NCBI GenBank assembly: GCA_035263105.1 | Contig: DATFRO010000004.1 | Location: forward strand, 1 to 5,002 | Length of the DNA stretch: 5,002 bases | Origin: DATBVX01 sp035263105 | Lineage (GTDB): Bacteria; Pseudomonadota; Gammaproteobacteria; Steroidobacterales; Steroidobacteraceae | Reading direction: 5' to 3' | Notes under the pieces: generated by a model | What the model saw: only the letters and a program-made list of their open reading frames with translations | Told to the model about the DNA's origin: nothing | Database searches by the model: none | Program-made: the position numbers and the translations under genes | Shown: positions 1 to 5,002 of the stretch, piece by piece | Layout: each line of letters opens with the position of its first letter | Numbering within the stretch: the first letter of the stretch is position 1

Positions 1-1700
1 ACCAGGCGGAACATGAGGAACGTGAGTCCGATCAGCACCGCGTAGACCACGGCTGCCGCGCCTTTGCGACCGATGACGCCTTTCACGCCGGTCGCGTAGC
101 GGCTCGACTCGCGGTGAAAGAACCGGTTGAACGGGCGGAACACCCAGCCGAAGAGCCGGTCGATGACGCGTGTGGCGACGTCCGGCGCCGCACCTTGCGG
201 CTTGAGCAGCACTGCGCACAGAGCCGGGCTCAACGTGAGCGAGTTGAACGCCGAGATCACCGTCGAGATCGCGATGGTGAGCGCGAACTGCTTGTAGAAC
301 TGCCCGGTGAGGCCCGAAATGAACGCGATGGGCACGAACACGGCGCAGAGCACCAGCGCAATCGCGATGATCGGTCCGCTCACTTCTTCCATCGCGCGAT
401 AGGCGGCATCGCGCGGACGCAGGCCGCGTTCGATGTTGCGCTCGACGTTTTCCACCACGACGATCGCATCGTCGACCACGATGCCGATGGCGAGCACCAG
501 GCCGAAGAGCGACAGATTGTTGATCGAGAACCCGAACAGCAGCATCAACCCGAAGGTGCCGACGATCGAGATCGGCACCGCGAGCAGCGGGATGATCGAG
601 GCGCGCCAGGTCTGCAGGAACAGCACCACCACGATGACGACCAGCGCGATCGCCTCGAGCAGCGTCTCGAGCACCGCGACGATCGACTGGCGCACGAACA
701 CGGTCGTGTCGTAGACGATCTGGTAGTCGAGCCCTTCCGGGAAATTCGGCTTGATCTCCTCCATCGTCTTGCGCACGTTGTCGGAGAGATCGAGCGCGTT
801 GGCGCCCGGCTTGAGCGCGATCGGCAGCGCCACGGCCGGCTTGTTATTCAGCAGGCTGCGCAACGAATAGGTGCCCGCGCCGAGTTCCAGGCGTGCCACA
901 TCGCGCAGGCGTGTGACCGAGCCATCGGGCGAGGACTTGATGATGATGTTGCCGAATTCCTCTTCGGTGACGAGCCGTCCGGTGGTGTTGACACTCAGTT
1001 GGTACTCCACCCCGGGCGGCGCGGGTTGCGCGCCGATCACGCCAGCGGCGACCTGCACGTTCTGTTCGCGAATCGCCCTCACGACATCGCCGGCAGTGAG
1101 ATCGCGCGAAGCCACCTTCTGCGGATCGAGCCAGACGCGCATCGAGTAGTCGCCGGCGCCGACCACGCGCACTTCGCCCATGCCCTCGAGCCGCGCGAGC
1201 TGGTCGCGGACCTGGAGCACTGCGTAGTTGCGCAGGTACACCATGTCGTAGCGGTTGTCGGGCGAGTAGAGGTGCACGACCATCAGGAGGTCGGGCGAGC
1301 TCTTCACCGTGGTCACGCCGAAGCGGCGTACGTCCTCGGGCAGTCGCGGCAGCGCCTGCGAGACGCGGTTCTGCACCTGGACCTGCGCGTTGTCGATGTC
1401 GGTGCCGACCTTGAACGTGACCGTGAGCGTCATCACGCCGTCGGTGTTCGACTGCGAGGACATGTAGAGCATGTTCTCGACGCCGTTGATCTCCTGCTCG
1501 AGCGGCGCGGCGACCGTTTCTGCGATGACCTTGGGGTTCGCGCCCGGGTACTGCGCACGCACCACCACCGAAGGCGGCACGACTTCCGGGTACTGGCTGA
1601 CCGGGAGCTTCCAGACCGCGATGGCGCCGGTGATGAAGACGATCGCCGAGAGGACCGCCGCGAAGATCGGCCGGTCGATGAAGAATTGTGCGAATTTCAT
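1..1700 (-). CDS. mexF: RND multidrug efflux permease, MexF-like (HAE1 family), 3' part missing
   Basis: This is the inner-membrane proton/drug antiporter of a tripartite efflux pump; it takes substrates from the periplasm or outer leaflet and passes them to an outer-membrane channel. About 566 codons are visible of the roughly 1050 usual for the family, and the frame is open at the left edge. The N-terminus MKFAQFFIDRPIFAAVLS matches the MexF type, and TM1 spans about residues 13-30. The large periplasmic porter loop follows (SQYPEVVPP near 35, ETVAAPLEQEINGVE, then QVQVQNRV). TM2 is near 346-362 and ends in FLQTWRA (361-367). TM4 carries GIVVDDAIVVVEN, whose Asp410-Asp411 correspond to the proton-relay pair Asp407/Asp408 of AcrB. 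TM5-TM6 follow (GPIIAIALVLCAVFVP; ISGLTGQFYKQFALTIAIS), and the window ends in TM7. The ATG overlaps the adaptor stop codon and has no Shine-Dalgarno sequence before it. The symbol is by resemblance to MexF/BpeF/OqxB; substrates cannot be read from the sequence. Confidence 0.95.
   Translation of the reverse strand, partial: MKFAQFFIDRPIFAAVLSAIVFITGAIAVWKLPVSQYPEVVPPSVVVRAQYPGANPKVIAETVAAPLEQEINGVENMLYMSSQSNTDGVMTLTVTFKVGTDIDNAQVQVQNRVSQALPRLPEDVRRFGVTTVKSSPDLLMVVHLYSPDNRYDMVYLRNYAVLQVRDQLARLEGMGEVRVVGAGDYSMRVWLDPQKVASRDLTAGDVVRAIREQNVQVAAGVIGAQPAPPGVEYQLSVNTTGRLVTEEEFGNIIIKSSPDGSVTRLRDVARLELGAGTYSLRSLLNNKPAVALPIALKPGANALDLSDNVRKTMEEIKPNFPEGLDYQIVYDTTVFVRQSIVAVLETLLEAIALVVIVVVLFLQTWRASIIPLLAVPISIVGTFGLMLLFGFSINNLSLFGLVLAIGIVVDDAIVVVENVERNIERGLRPRDAAYRAMEEVSGPIIAIALVLCAVFVPIAFISGLTGQFYKQFALTIAISTVISAFNSLTLSPALCAVLLKPQGAAPDVATRVIDRLFGWVFRPFNRFFHRESSRYATGVKGVIGRKGAAAVVYAVLIGLTFLMFRL
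1697..1700 (-). other. ATGA stop/start overlap coupling adaptor and pump translation
   Basis: On the minus strand the adaptor stop TGA and the permease start ATG share four bases (ATGA). The bases just upstream, read GTAAACCCCT, contain no purine-rich ribosome binding site. Initiation of the permease therefore probably depends on ribosomes terminating on the adaptor gene. The overlap is seen directly; the coupling is inferred. Confidence 0.8.
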
Positions 1701-2950
1701 AGGGGTTTACGCGTTTCGGTGTTCTGTGAGACCTGCGTCGTGCCGCCGACTTCCGGCAAGCGAGCGGAGGCGGGGACGTCCTGGTCCATCGGCACGGTTT
1801 GCGGGGCGACCGGCATGCCGGGTCGCACGTGTTGCACGCCGTTCACGACGATGGTTTCTCCGGGCTGCAGCCCGTTGAGCACCACGCGCAATCCCTGCAC
1901 GACGCGGCCGATCTTCACGGGCCGGTAGCTGAGGGTGTTGTCCGCGCCGACCACGAGCACGAACTTCTGGCTCTGGTCAGTGCCGACCGCTCGGTCGCTG
2001 ATCAGGACGGCGTCGTACTGCCCACTGCCGAGCAGCTTGATGCGCGCGAAGAGCCCCGGCGTGAACAAGCCGTCGGGGTTGTGGAAGATCGCGCGGCCAC
2101 GGATCGTCCCGGTCGCCGGGTCGAGCTGGTTGTCGACGAAGGTCATGTAGCCCGGGTGCGGGAAGCCCTCCTCGTTGGCGAGGCCCATCCACACCGGGTT
2201 CGGCTCATCGCGCGAGCTGGCGCGCTCGCCGTGCTTCGACATCGAGATGTACTTCAGATACACCTGCTCATCGCCGGTGAACTCGACGTACACCGGGTCG
2301 ACGGAGACCACCGTGGTGAGCAGGGTCGCGCGCTCACCACTGCCGACGAGATTGCCGGGTGTCACTTCGGCCTTGCTGACGCGCCCGCTGATCGGGGAGA
2401 CGACCTGGGTGAACTCGAGGTTGAGGCGCGCGACCTCGACCGCCGCGGCCGCCGCCTCGACTCCGGCGCTCGTCTCATGCGCGCGATTCACGCGCTCGTC
2501 GTATTCCTCCTGCGAGATGGCGCGCGCTGCGAGCAGCCGCTCACCGCGCGCGACTTCGTTGCGCGCCAGGTTGGCGCGCGTGCGCGCGGCCGAGGCGTCC
2601 GCCTGCGCCTTCGCGAACTCCGCGCGATACGGGCGCGGATCGATGACGAACAGCAGGTCGCCTTTCTTGACCAGGCCGCCTTCCGTGAACGCGACGCGCT
2701 CGATGTAGCCCGACACACGTGGCCGGATCTCGACCGAGTCGATCGCGTGGATGCGGCCGGTGAACTCGTCCCAGTCGTTCACCTTGCGCTCGAGCACCTT
2801 GGCGACGCTTACCTGCGGCGCCTGTGGAGCGGGGGCCGCCTGCGGCGCGCAGCCCGCCATCAGCATCGCGATGACGATGAGCCCGGCCGGAAGGAAAAAC
2901 GTGGCGAAACGGGCCGCGTTCCGCGCAATGGTCGTGGTGTTTGCAAGCAT
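1697..2950 (-). CDS. mexE: RND efflux periplasmic adaptor (membrane fusion) lipoprotein, MexE-like
   Basis: This protein of 417 residues, normal for the family, bridges the inner-membrane RND pump and a TolC-type channel. The N-terminus is a lipoprotein signal: basic residues Arg10 and Arg14, a hydrophobic core about 18-31, then LMAGC with Cys34 as the likely lipidated residue. A Pro/Ala/Gln-rich linker follows (35-46). The two halves of the lipoyl domain are about 71-108 (RPRVSGYIERVAFTEGGLVKKGDLL) and 176-207 (SPISGRVSKAEVTPGNLV). Between them lies an alpha-helical hairpin, about 109-178. The hairpin tip keeps the R-x3-L-x6-S channel-contact pattern as Arg135, Leu139 and Ser146. The beta-barrel contains DPATGTIRGRAIFHN and FTPGLFARIKL, and a membrane-proximal domain and a low-complexity tail end the protein. 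VNDWDEFTGR and RPRVSGYI point to the MexE/OqxA branch. The start sits just before the signal peptide. The symbol is by resemblance only. Confidence 0.95.
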   Translation of the reverse strand: MLANTTTIARNAARFATFFLPAGLIVIAMLMAGCAPQAAPAPQAPQVSVAKVLERKVNDWDEFTGRIHAIDSVEIRPRVSGYIERVAFTEGGLVKKGDLLFVIDPRPYRAEFAKAQADASAARTRANLARNEVARGERLLAARAISQEEYDERVNRAHETSAGVEAAAAAVEVARLNLEFTQVVSPISGRVSKAEVTPGNLVGSGERATLLTTVVSVDPVYVEFTGDEQVYLKYISMSKHGERASSRDEPNPVWMGLANEEGFPHPGYMTFVDNQLDPATGTIRGRAIFHNPDGLFTPGLFARIKLLGSGQYDAVLISDRAVGTDQSQKFVLVVGADNTLSYRPVKIGRVVQGLRVVLNGLQPGETIVVNGVQHVRPGMPVAPQTVPMDQDVPASARLPEVGGTTQVSQNTETRKPL

Positions 2951-2957
2951 GTTGAGT

Positions 2958-2998
2958 ATCCCGTTTGGCAGCGGCCGTCCCGGTGGCCGCTATGGGAT
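2958..2998 (-). promoter_or_regulatory. Two-tier inverted repeat just upstream of the adaptor gene
   Basis: Inner arms AGCGGCC (2970-2976) and GGCCGCT (2985-2991) pair perfectly over 7 bp around the 8-base loop 2977-2984. Outer arms ATCCC (2958-2962) and GGGAT (2994-2998) add 5 bp across an asymmetric internal loop. In the minus-strand mRNA, the arm nearest the ATG is GGGAT, the only Shine-Dalgarno-like sequence before the adaptor start; it ends 7 bases from the start codon. If transcribed whole, the stem would hide that site. As DNA, it could instead be an operator. No T-tract follows, so it is not an intrinsic terminator. The dyad is seen directly; its function is unknown. Confidence 0.5.
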
Positions 2999-3002
2999 GC
3001 GC

Positions 3003-3030
3003 AGATTAGGGATCGAGCCGCGACTGAAAA
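3003..3030 (-). promoter_or_regulatory. Weak candidate promoter for the adaptor-pump operon
   Basis: On the minus strand TTTTCA (3030-3025, four of six matches to TTGACA) is followed after 16 bases by TAATCT (3008-3003), which has only the key T, A and final T of a -10 box. Transcription would start near 2996, within the distal arm of the inverted repeat at 2958-2998, which would favour an operator role for that dyad over a full RNA hairpin. The match is weak, as expected of either an activator-dependent promoter or chance. The operon could also be read through from the LysR gene, since no terminator is visible in this 155-base gap. Confidence 0.25.
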
Positions 3031-3105
3031 AGCCGTTGACTCGAACTTCACTCTTGCCCGTGAATCAGGAATCGCGGTGCAGCTAAGTCCGCTGGCCGGC
3101 TGGAA

Positions 3106-4011
3106 TTACCGGCGCTGACTGTCGGGAAACAGCGTCACCAGGAAGTCCAGGAAGGCCTGCACCTTGGGGGTCGGATGGCGATCTTTCACGAACAAAGCCG
3201 AGACCGGGCGCTCGAGTGCATAACGCCATTCGGGCAGCACGCGCACCAGCAATCCCGCCGCCACGGGCCGTTCCGCCATGAACCCCATGACCGGTGCAAT
3301 CCCGGCGCCGGAGATCGCGGTCTCGAGGAGCGCCTCGGGGCTATCGACGAGGATGCGGCCGGTGACCGCGACCTGTTTCACCACGCCATTGCGAGACAAG
3401 GCCCACTCGATCACGCGCCCGGTGTTCGGATTGAAGAAGCGGATGCAGTCGTGCTCCTTGAGATCGTCAGGATCCTGCGGCGGCCCACGCCGCGCGAGGT
3501 AGTCGGGCGATGCGACGGCCACGACGTCCGGATTCCAGAGCCGCCGCGCCACCAGGCGCGAGTCGGTGAGCTCGCCCACCCGCACGCAGATATCGATGGC
3601 GTCGTTCACCATGTCCGAGAGCCGGTCGGAAAAGCTCAGCTGCAGGGTGACGTCGGGGTACTGGGCGAGGAAGCGCGGCAGCGCCGGGATCACATATTCC
3701 CGGGCGAGTGTCAGCGGCATGTCAACGCGCAGTCGGCCGCGCGGCCGCTGGCGCGTCTCGACCACTTCAGCTTCGGCATCCTGCAACTGGGTTACCAGCG
3801 CCTGGCAGCGTGCGTAGAATGCAGTCCCCACATCGGTCGGACTCAAGGAGCGGGTCGTGCGGTTGAGCAGGCGCATGCCGAGGCGCTCTTCCAGGCGCGA
3901 CACGGACTTGCTGACGGCTGAGGGCGTAACACCAAGCTGGTTGGCGGCCGCGACGAAGCTGCCGGAAGCCACGACGCGCACGAAGGTCACGATGTCGCCC
4001 AGGTTGTCCAC
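3106..4011 (-). CDS. LysR-family transcriptional regulator, CrgA-type
   Basis: This 301-residue protein has the standard LysR length. The N-terminal winged helix-turn-helix covers about residues 1-61, with the helix-turn-helix near 18-37 (SFVAAANQLGVTPSAVSKSV), followed by RLEERLGMRLLNRTTRSLSPTDVG. A linker helix (about 63-88) leads into a periplasmic-binding-protein-like effector domain from residue 92. Motifs such as IDICVRVGELTDSRLVARRL and the C-terminal AFLDFLVTLF are typical of the CrgA/DmlR-like subgroup. It is not like MexT, which belongs to a NodD-like branch. The start is GTG; an in-frame TAA lies 27 bases upstream with no other start between, and AAGGAGG precedes it by 10 bases. 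It is divergent from the NmrA-like gene across 127 bases and lies 155 bases upstream of the adaptor on the same strand. It therefore probably regulates itself and the reductase gene, and possibly the pump. The effector is unknown. Confidence 0.93.
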   Translation of the reverse strand: MDNLGDIVTFVRVVASGSFVAAANQLGVTPSAVSKSVSRLEERLGMRLLNRTTRSLSPTDVGTAFYARCQALVTQLQDAEAEVVETRQRPRGRLRVDMPLTLAREYVIPALPRFLAQYPDVTLQLSFSDRLSDMVNDAIDICVRVGELTDSRLVARRLWNPDVVAVASPDYLARRGPPQDPDDLKEHDCIRFFNPNTGRVIEWALSRNGVVKQVAVTGRILVDSPEALLETAISGAGIAPVMGFMAERPVAAGLLVRVLPEWRYALERPVSALFVKDRHPTPKVQAFLDFLVTLFPDSQRR

Positions 4012-4021
4012 GAACTGCTCG

Positions 4022-4028
4022 CCTCCTT
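4022..4028 (-). promoter_or_regulatory. Ribosome binding site of the LysR gene
   Basis: AAGGAGG on the minus strand is a near-ideal Shine-Dalgarno sequence, separated by 10 bases from the GTG at 4011-4009. No ATG is available in frame below the upstream TAA. The site therefore decides the GTG start. Confidence 0.8.
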
Positions 4029-4034
4029 GGGCGG

Positions 4035-4063
4035 ATTATTGATGAGTGGGTGTCATCAGTGAA
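4035..4063 (-). promoter_or_regulatory. Candidate sigma70 promoter of the LysR gene
   Basis: On the minus strand TTCACT (4063-4058, four of six) and AATAAT (4040-4035, five of six) are separated by exactly 17 bases, making this the best promoter-like pair in the window. Transcription would begin near 4028, giving a leader of only about 17 bases with the ribosome binding site at its 5' end. The palindrome at 4040-4058 fills the whole spacer, so a bound regulator would block polymerase, consistent with negative autoregulation. Confidence 0.5.
4040..4058. promoter_or_regulatory. Probable LysR-type operator (T-N11-A box) between divergent genes
   Basis: TGATGA (4040-4045) and TCATCA (4053-4058) form a perfect 6-bp inverted repeat around GTGGGTG. 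Inside it, T4043 and A4055 give the T-N11-A core with dyad arms ATGA/TCAT, the classic LysR-family recognition form. It lies in the region shared by the LysR gene and the divergent NmrA-like gene, and it overlaps the putative LysR promoter spacer. The palindrome is seen directly; binding by the neighbouring regulator is inferred. Confidence 0.6.
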
Positions 4064-4077
4064 GTTCGATCGCACTT
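4062..4077. promoter_or_regulatory. Second imperfect dyad in the divergent control region
   Basis: AAGT (4062-4065) and ACTT (4074-4077) flank CGATCG (4067-4072). The 16 bases are symmetric except for one non-pairing position on each side (T4066/C4073). Its centre is about 20 bp from that of the T-N11-A box, roughly two helical turns on the same DNA face. It lacks a T-N11-A of its own. It could be the secondary, activation-type subsite that LysR-family tetramers contact, or a chance palindrome around CGATCG. Confidence 0.35.
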
Positions 4078-4078
4078 G

Positions 4079-4107
4079 TTTATCGCCGCCGCGGGTGCAT
4101 TTAGGCT
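4079..4107 (+). promoter_or_regulatory. Weak candidate promoter of the NmrA-like gene
   Basis: TAGGCT (4102-4107) keeps only T, A and the final T of a -10 box, and the hexamer 17 bases upstream, TTTATC (4079-4084), is a poor -35. A start near 4114 would leave a leader of about 25 bases. It would also put the T-N11-A box centre near -65 and the second dyad near -44, the usual geometry for LysR-family activation. The weak hexamers fit activator dependence, but the assignment rests largely on that spacing. Confidence 0.3.
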
Positions 4108-4124
4108 TCTCGCCCAGAATGGTC

Positions 4125-4129
4125 AGGAG
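4125..4129 (+). promoter_or_regulatory. Ribosome binding site of the NmrA-like gene
   Basis: AGGAG lies 9 bases before the ATG at 4139. An in-frame TGA at 4130-4132 excludes any earlier start, so the site and the stop together fix the translation start. Confidence 0.75.
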
Positions 4130-4138
4130 TGAACATCG

Positions 4139-5002
4139 ATGTGGCTGGTGACGCACGCGAGCGGAACCATCGGAAGAGCGGTGGTCGCCGCGGCAAAGGG
4201 ACGCGGTCAGCGCCTGCGGCTGATGGTCCGCGATCCTTCCCAGGTTCCAGCCGAATTTTCCCGTGAGGATGTCGTCGTCGGGAGCTTCACCGACCCGGTC
4301 TCGCTCGCCAATGCAATGAACGGCGTCGAGGGCGTCGTGCTCGTCGCGCCGCTGGCTCCCGAGACCCCCGATTGGCACTCAGCTGTCGCAGCGGCAGCGC
4401 ACGCCGCGAACGTTTCGAAAGTTCTCCAGGTGAGCGCGCTCGGCGCGGACCCGAAGTCGCGCCTGCGCCTGTTGCGCTGGCATGGAGAGGCGGAGACGCG
4501 CGTGGCGGCGGCCGGCATCAAGCCGATCGTGCTGCGCCCCGCGCTCTGCATGCAGGTGCTGTTGAAGCAGGCGGTGCAGATTTCCTGTCGCGGCCAGATC
4601 GAGGCGCCCGCGCGCGGCGGCCGCTGGCCGCTGGTGGATGCGCGCGATGTCGCCGATGTTGCGCTCCATGTGATGGAGCACGGCTCGAAGGATCGCGTGC
4701 TGGAGCTGACCGGTCCTGAGGCGCTCGACTACTTCGCGATCGCGCAGCAGTGCTCGGACGCCCTGCAACGTCACATCACCTACGTGGATGTCTGCAGCCC
4801 GCGTGCCCGTGGCACGCTCGAAGCGCGCCGCCTGTCGCCGCGCCTGATCGAAGCACTCCTCGAATACTGGGACTACGCGGCAGCCGGTGCGCTGCCGATG
4901 GAAGTCACCGACACGATTCCCCGTCTCCTCGGCCGACCGGCCCGCACCCTCGGCGATTTCCTGCACGATGCCTTGCCGGAGTTTCGGCAGGCCTCCGGGC
5001 AG
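4139..5002 (+). CDS. NmrA-like NAD(P)-binding atypical SDR protein, 3' end missing
   Basis: The visible 288 codons encode a Rossmann-fold protein of the NmrA-like/atypical short-chain dehydrogenase group, close to its usual 280-300 residues, so only a short C-terminus is likely missing. In order: the beta1 cofactor loop THASGTIG (5-12), RDP (31-33) after beta2, VVGSFTDP (46-53), the beta4 strand VEGVVLVAP, VLQVSALGADP (95-105), RWHGEAE (113-119), GIKPIVLRPALCMQ, PLVDARDVADVALHVM, and LTGPEALDYFAIAQQCSDAL with HITYVDV. There is no YxxxK catalytic pair, as is usual in this branch. Family members are NAD(P)H-quinone reductases, other reductases or redox-sensing regulators; which applies here cannot be told. 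His6 stands where most relatives have the first glycine of GxxGxxG. The gene is divergent from the LysR gene and probably its regulatory target. The frame is open at the right edge. Confidence 0.88.
   Translation, partial: MWLVTHASGTIGRAVVAAAKGRGQRLRLMVRDPSQVPAEFSREDVVVGSFTDPVSLANAMNGVEGVVLVAPLAPETPDWHSAVAAAAHAANVSKVLQVSALGADPKSRLRLLRWHGEAETRVAAAGIKPIVLRPALCMQVLLKQAVQISCRGQIEAPARGGRWPLVDARDVADVALHVMEHGSKDRVLELTGPEALDYFAIAQQCSDALQRHITYVDVCSPRARGTLEARRLSPRLIEALLEYWDYAAAGALPMEVTDTIPRLLGRPARTLGDFLHDALPEFRQASGQ

Noticed and set aside
114..1928. Plus-strand open frame of 604 codons antisense to the permease gene.
   Set aside because: Its product is a run of His, Arg, Asp and Glu with no recognisable domain, as expected from the antisense of a GC-rich gene. 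The opposite strand encodes an unmistakable RND permease with all its motifs.
2958..2998. The inverted repeat before the adaptor gene, considered as a rho-independent terminator for the LysR gene.
   Set aside because: The minus-strand bases after it (ACTCAACATG) contain no T-run, and it sits directly at the adaptor start.
2860..3051. Small minus-strand open frame of 63 codons in the gap upstream of the adaptor gene.
   Set aside because: It has no convincing ribosome binding site, Ser/Arg-rich random-looking composition, and overlaps the adaptor signal-peptide coding region.
3091..3105. GC-rich bases with a GCCGGC palindrome just after the LysR stop codon, considered as a terminator.
   Set aside because: No extended stem and no T-tract follow on the minus strand, so an intrinsic terminator is not supported.
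1799..3118. Plus-strand open frame of 439 codons antisense to the adaptor gene.
   Set aside because: The composition is Arg/Asp/His/Ala-rich without motifs, and it crosses the adaptor gene and its upstream region. It is a shadow of the real gene.
3175..3921. Plus-strand open frame of 248 codons antisense to the LysR gene.
   Set aside because: It has no domain signature, and the LysR reading on the other strand is complete with a strong ribosome binding site.
3767..4378. Minus-strand open frame of 203 codons across the LysR start, the divergent control region and the start of the NmrA-like gene.
   Set aside because: It overlaps two well-supported genes in the wrong frame or strand, covers the palindromes, and has no recognisable protein features.

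Overview
The window suggests a high-GC Gram-negative proteobacterium, probably gamma or beta. A tripartite RND efflux pump implies an outer membrane, the proteins resemble Pseudomonas/Burkholderia-type families, and third codon positions are strongly G/C. No gene in the window fixes the genus. I see no mobile element, CRISPR array, tRNA or rRNA.

Layout from left to right. Positions 1-1700 (minus strand) hold the N-terminal half of an RND-family inner-membrane drug/proton antiporter of the MexF type, cut by the left edge. Positions 1697-2950 (minus) hold its periplasmic adaptor lipoprotein of the MexE type, which ends in a 4-base ATGA overlap with the pump gene. Positions 2951-3105 are a gap with a strong dyad/hairpin just upstream of the adaptor start and a weak candidate promoter. 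Positions 3106-4011 (minus) hold a CrgA-type LysR-family regulator with a GTG start. Positions 4012-4138 are a compact divergent control region. It carries a perfect TGATGA-N7-TCATCA palindrome containing a LysR-type T-N11-A box, a second dyad, and promoter-like hexamers on both strands. Positions 4139-5002 (plus) hold a nearly complete NmrA-like atypical short-chain dehydrogenase/reductase that runs off the right edge.

How the parts may work together. The LysR protein probably represses its own promoter and controls the divergent reductase gene from the shared palindrome. It may also control the adaptor-pump operon directly downstream on its own strand. An oxidoreductase divergent from a LysR gene that is followed by a MexEF-type pump copies the arrangement of mexS-mexT-mexEF-oprN in Pseudomonas aeruginosa. 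Here, however, the regulator and the oxidoreductase come from different subfamilies. An outer-membrane channel gene would be expected beyond the left edge but cannot be seen. Overall this is a recognisable efflux locus; the least ordinary parts are the regulatory DNA and the unusual cofactor-loop residue of the reductase.
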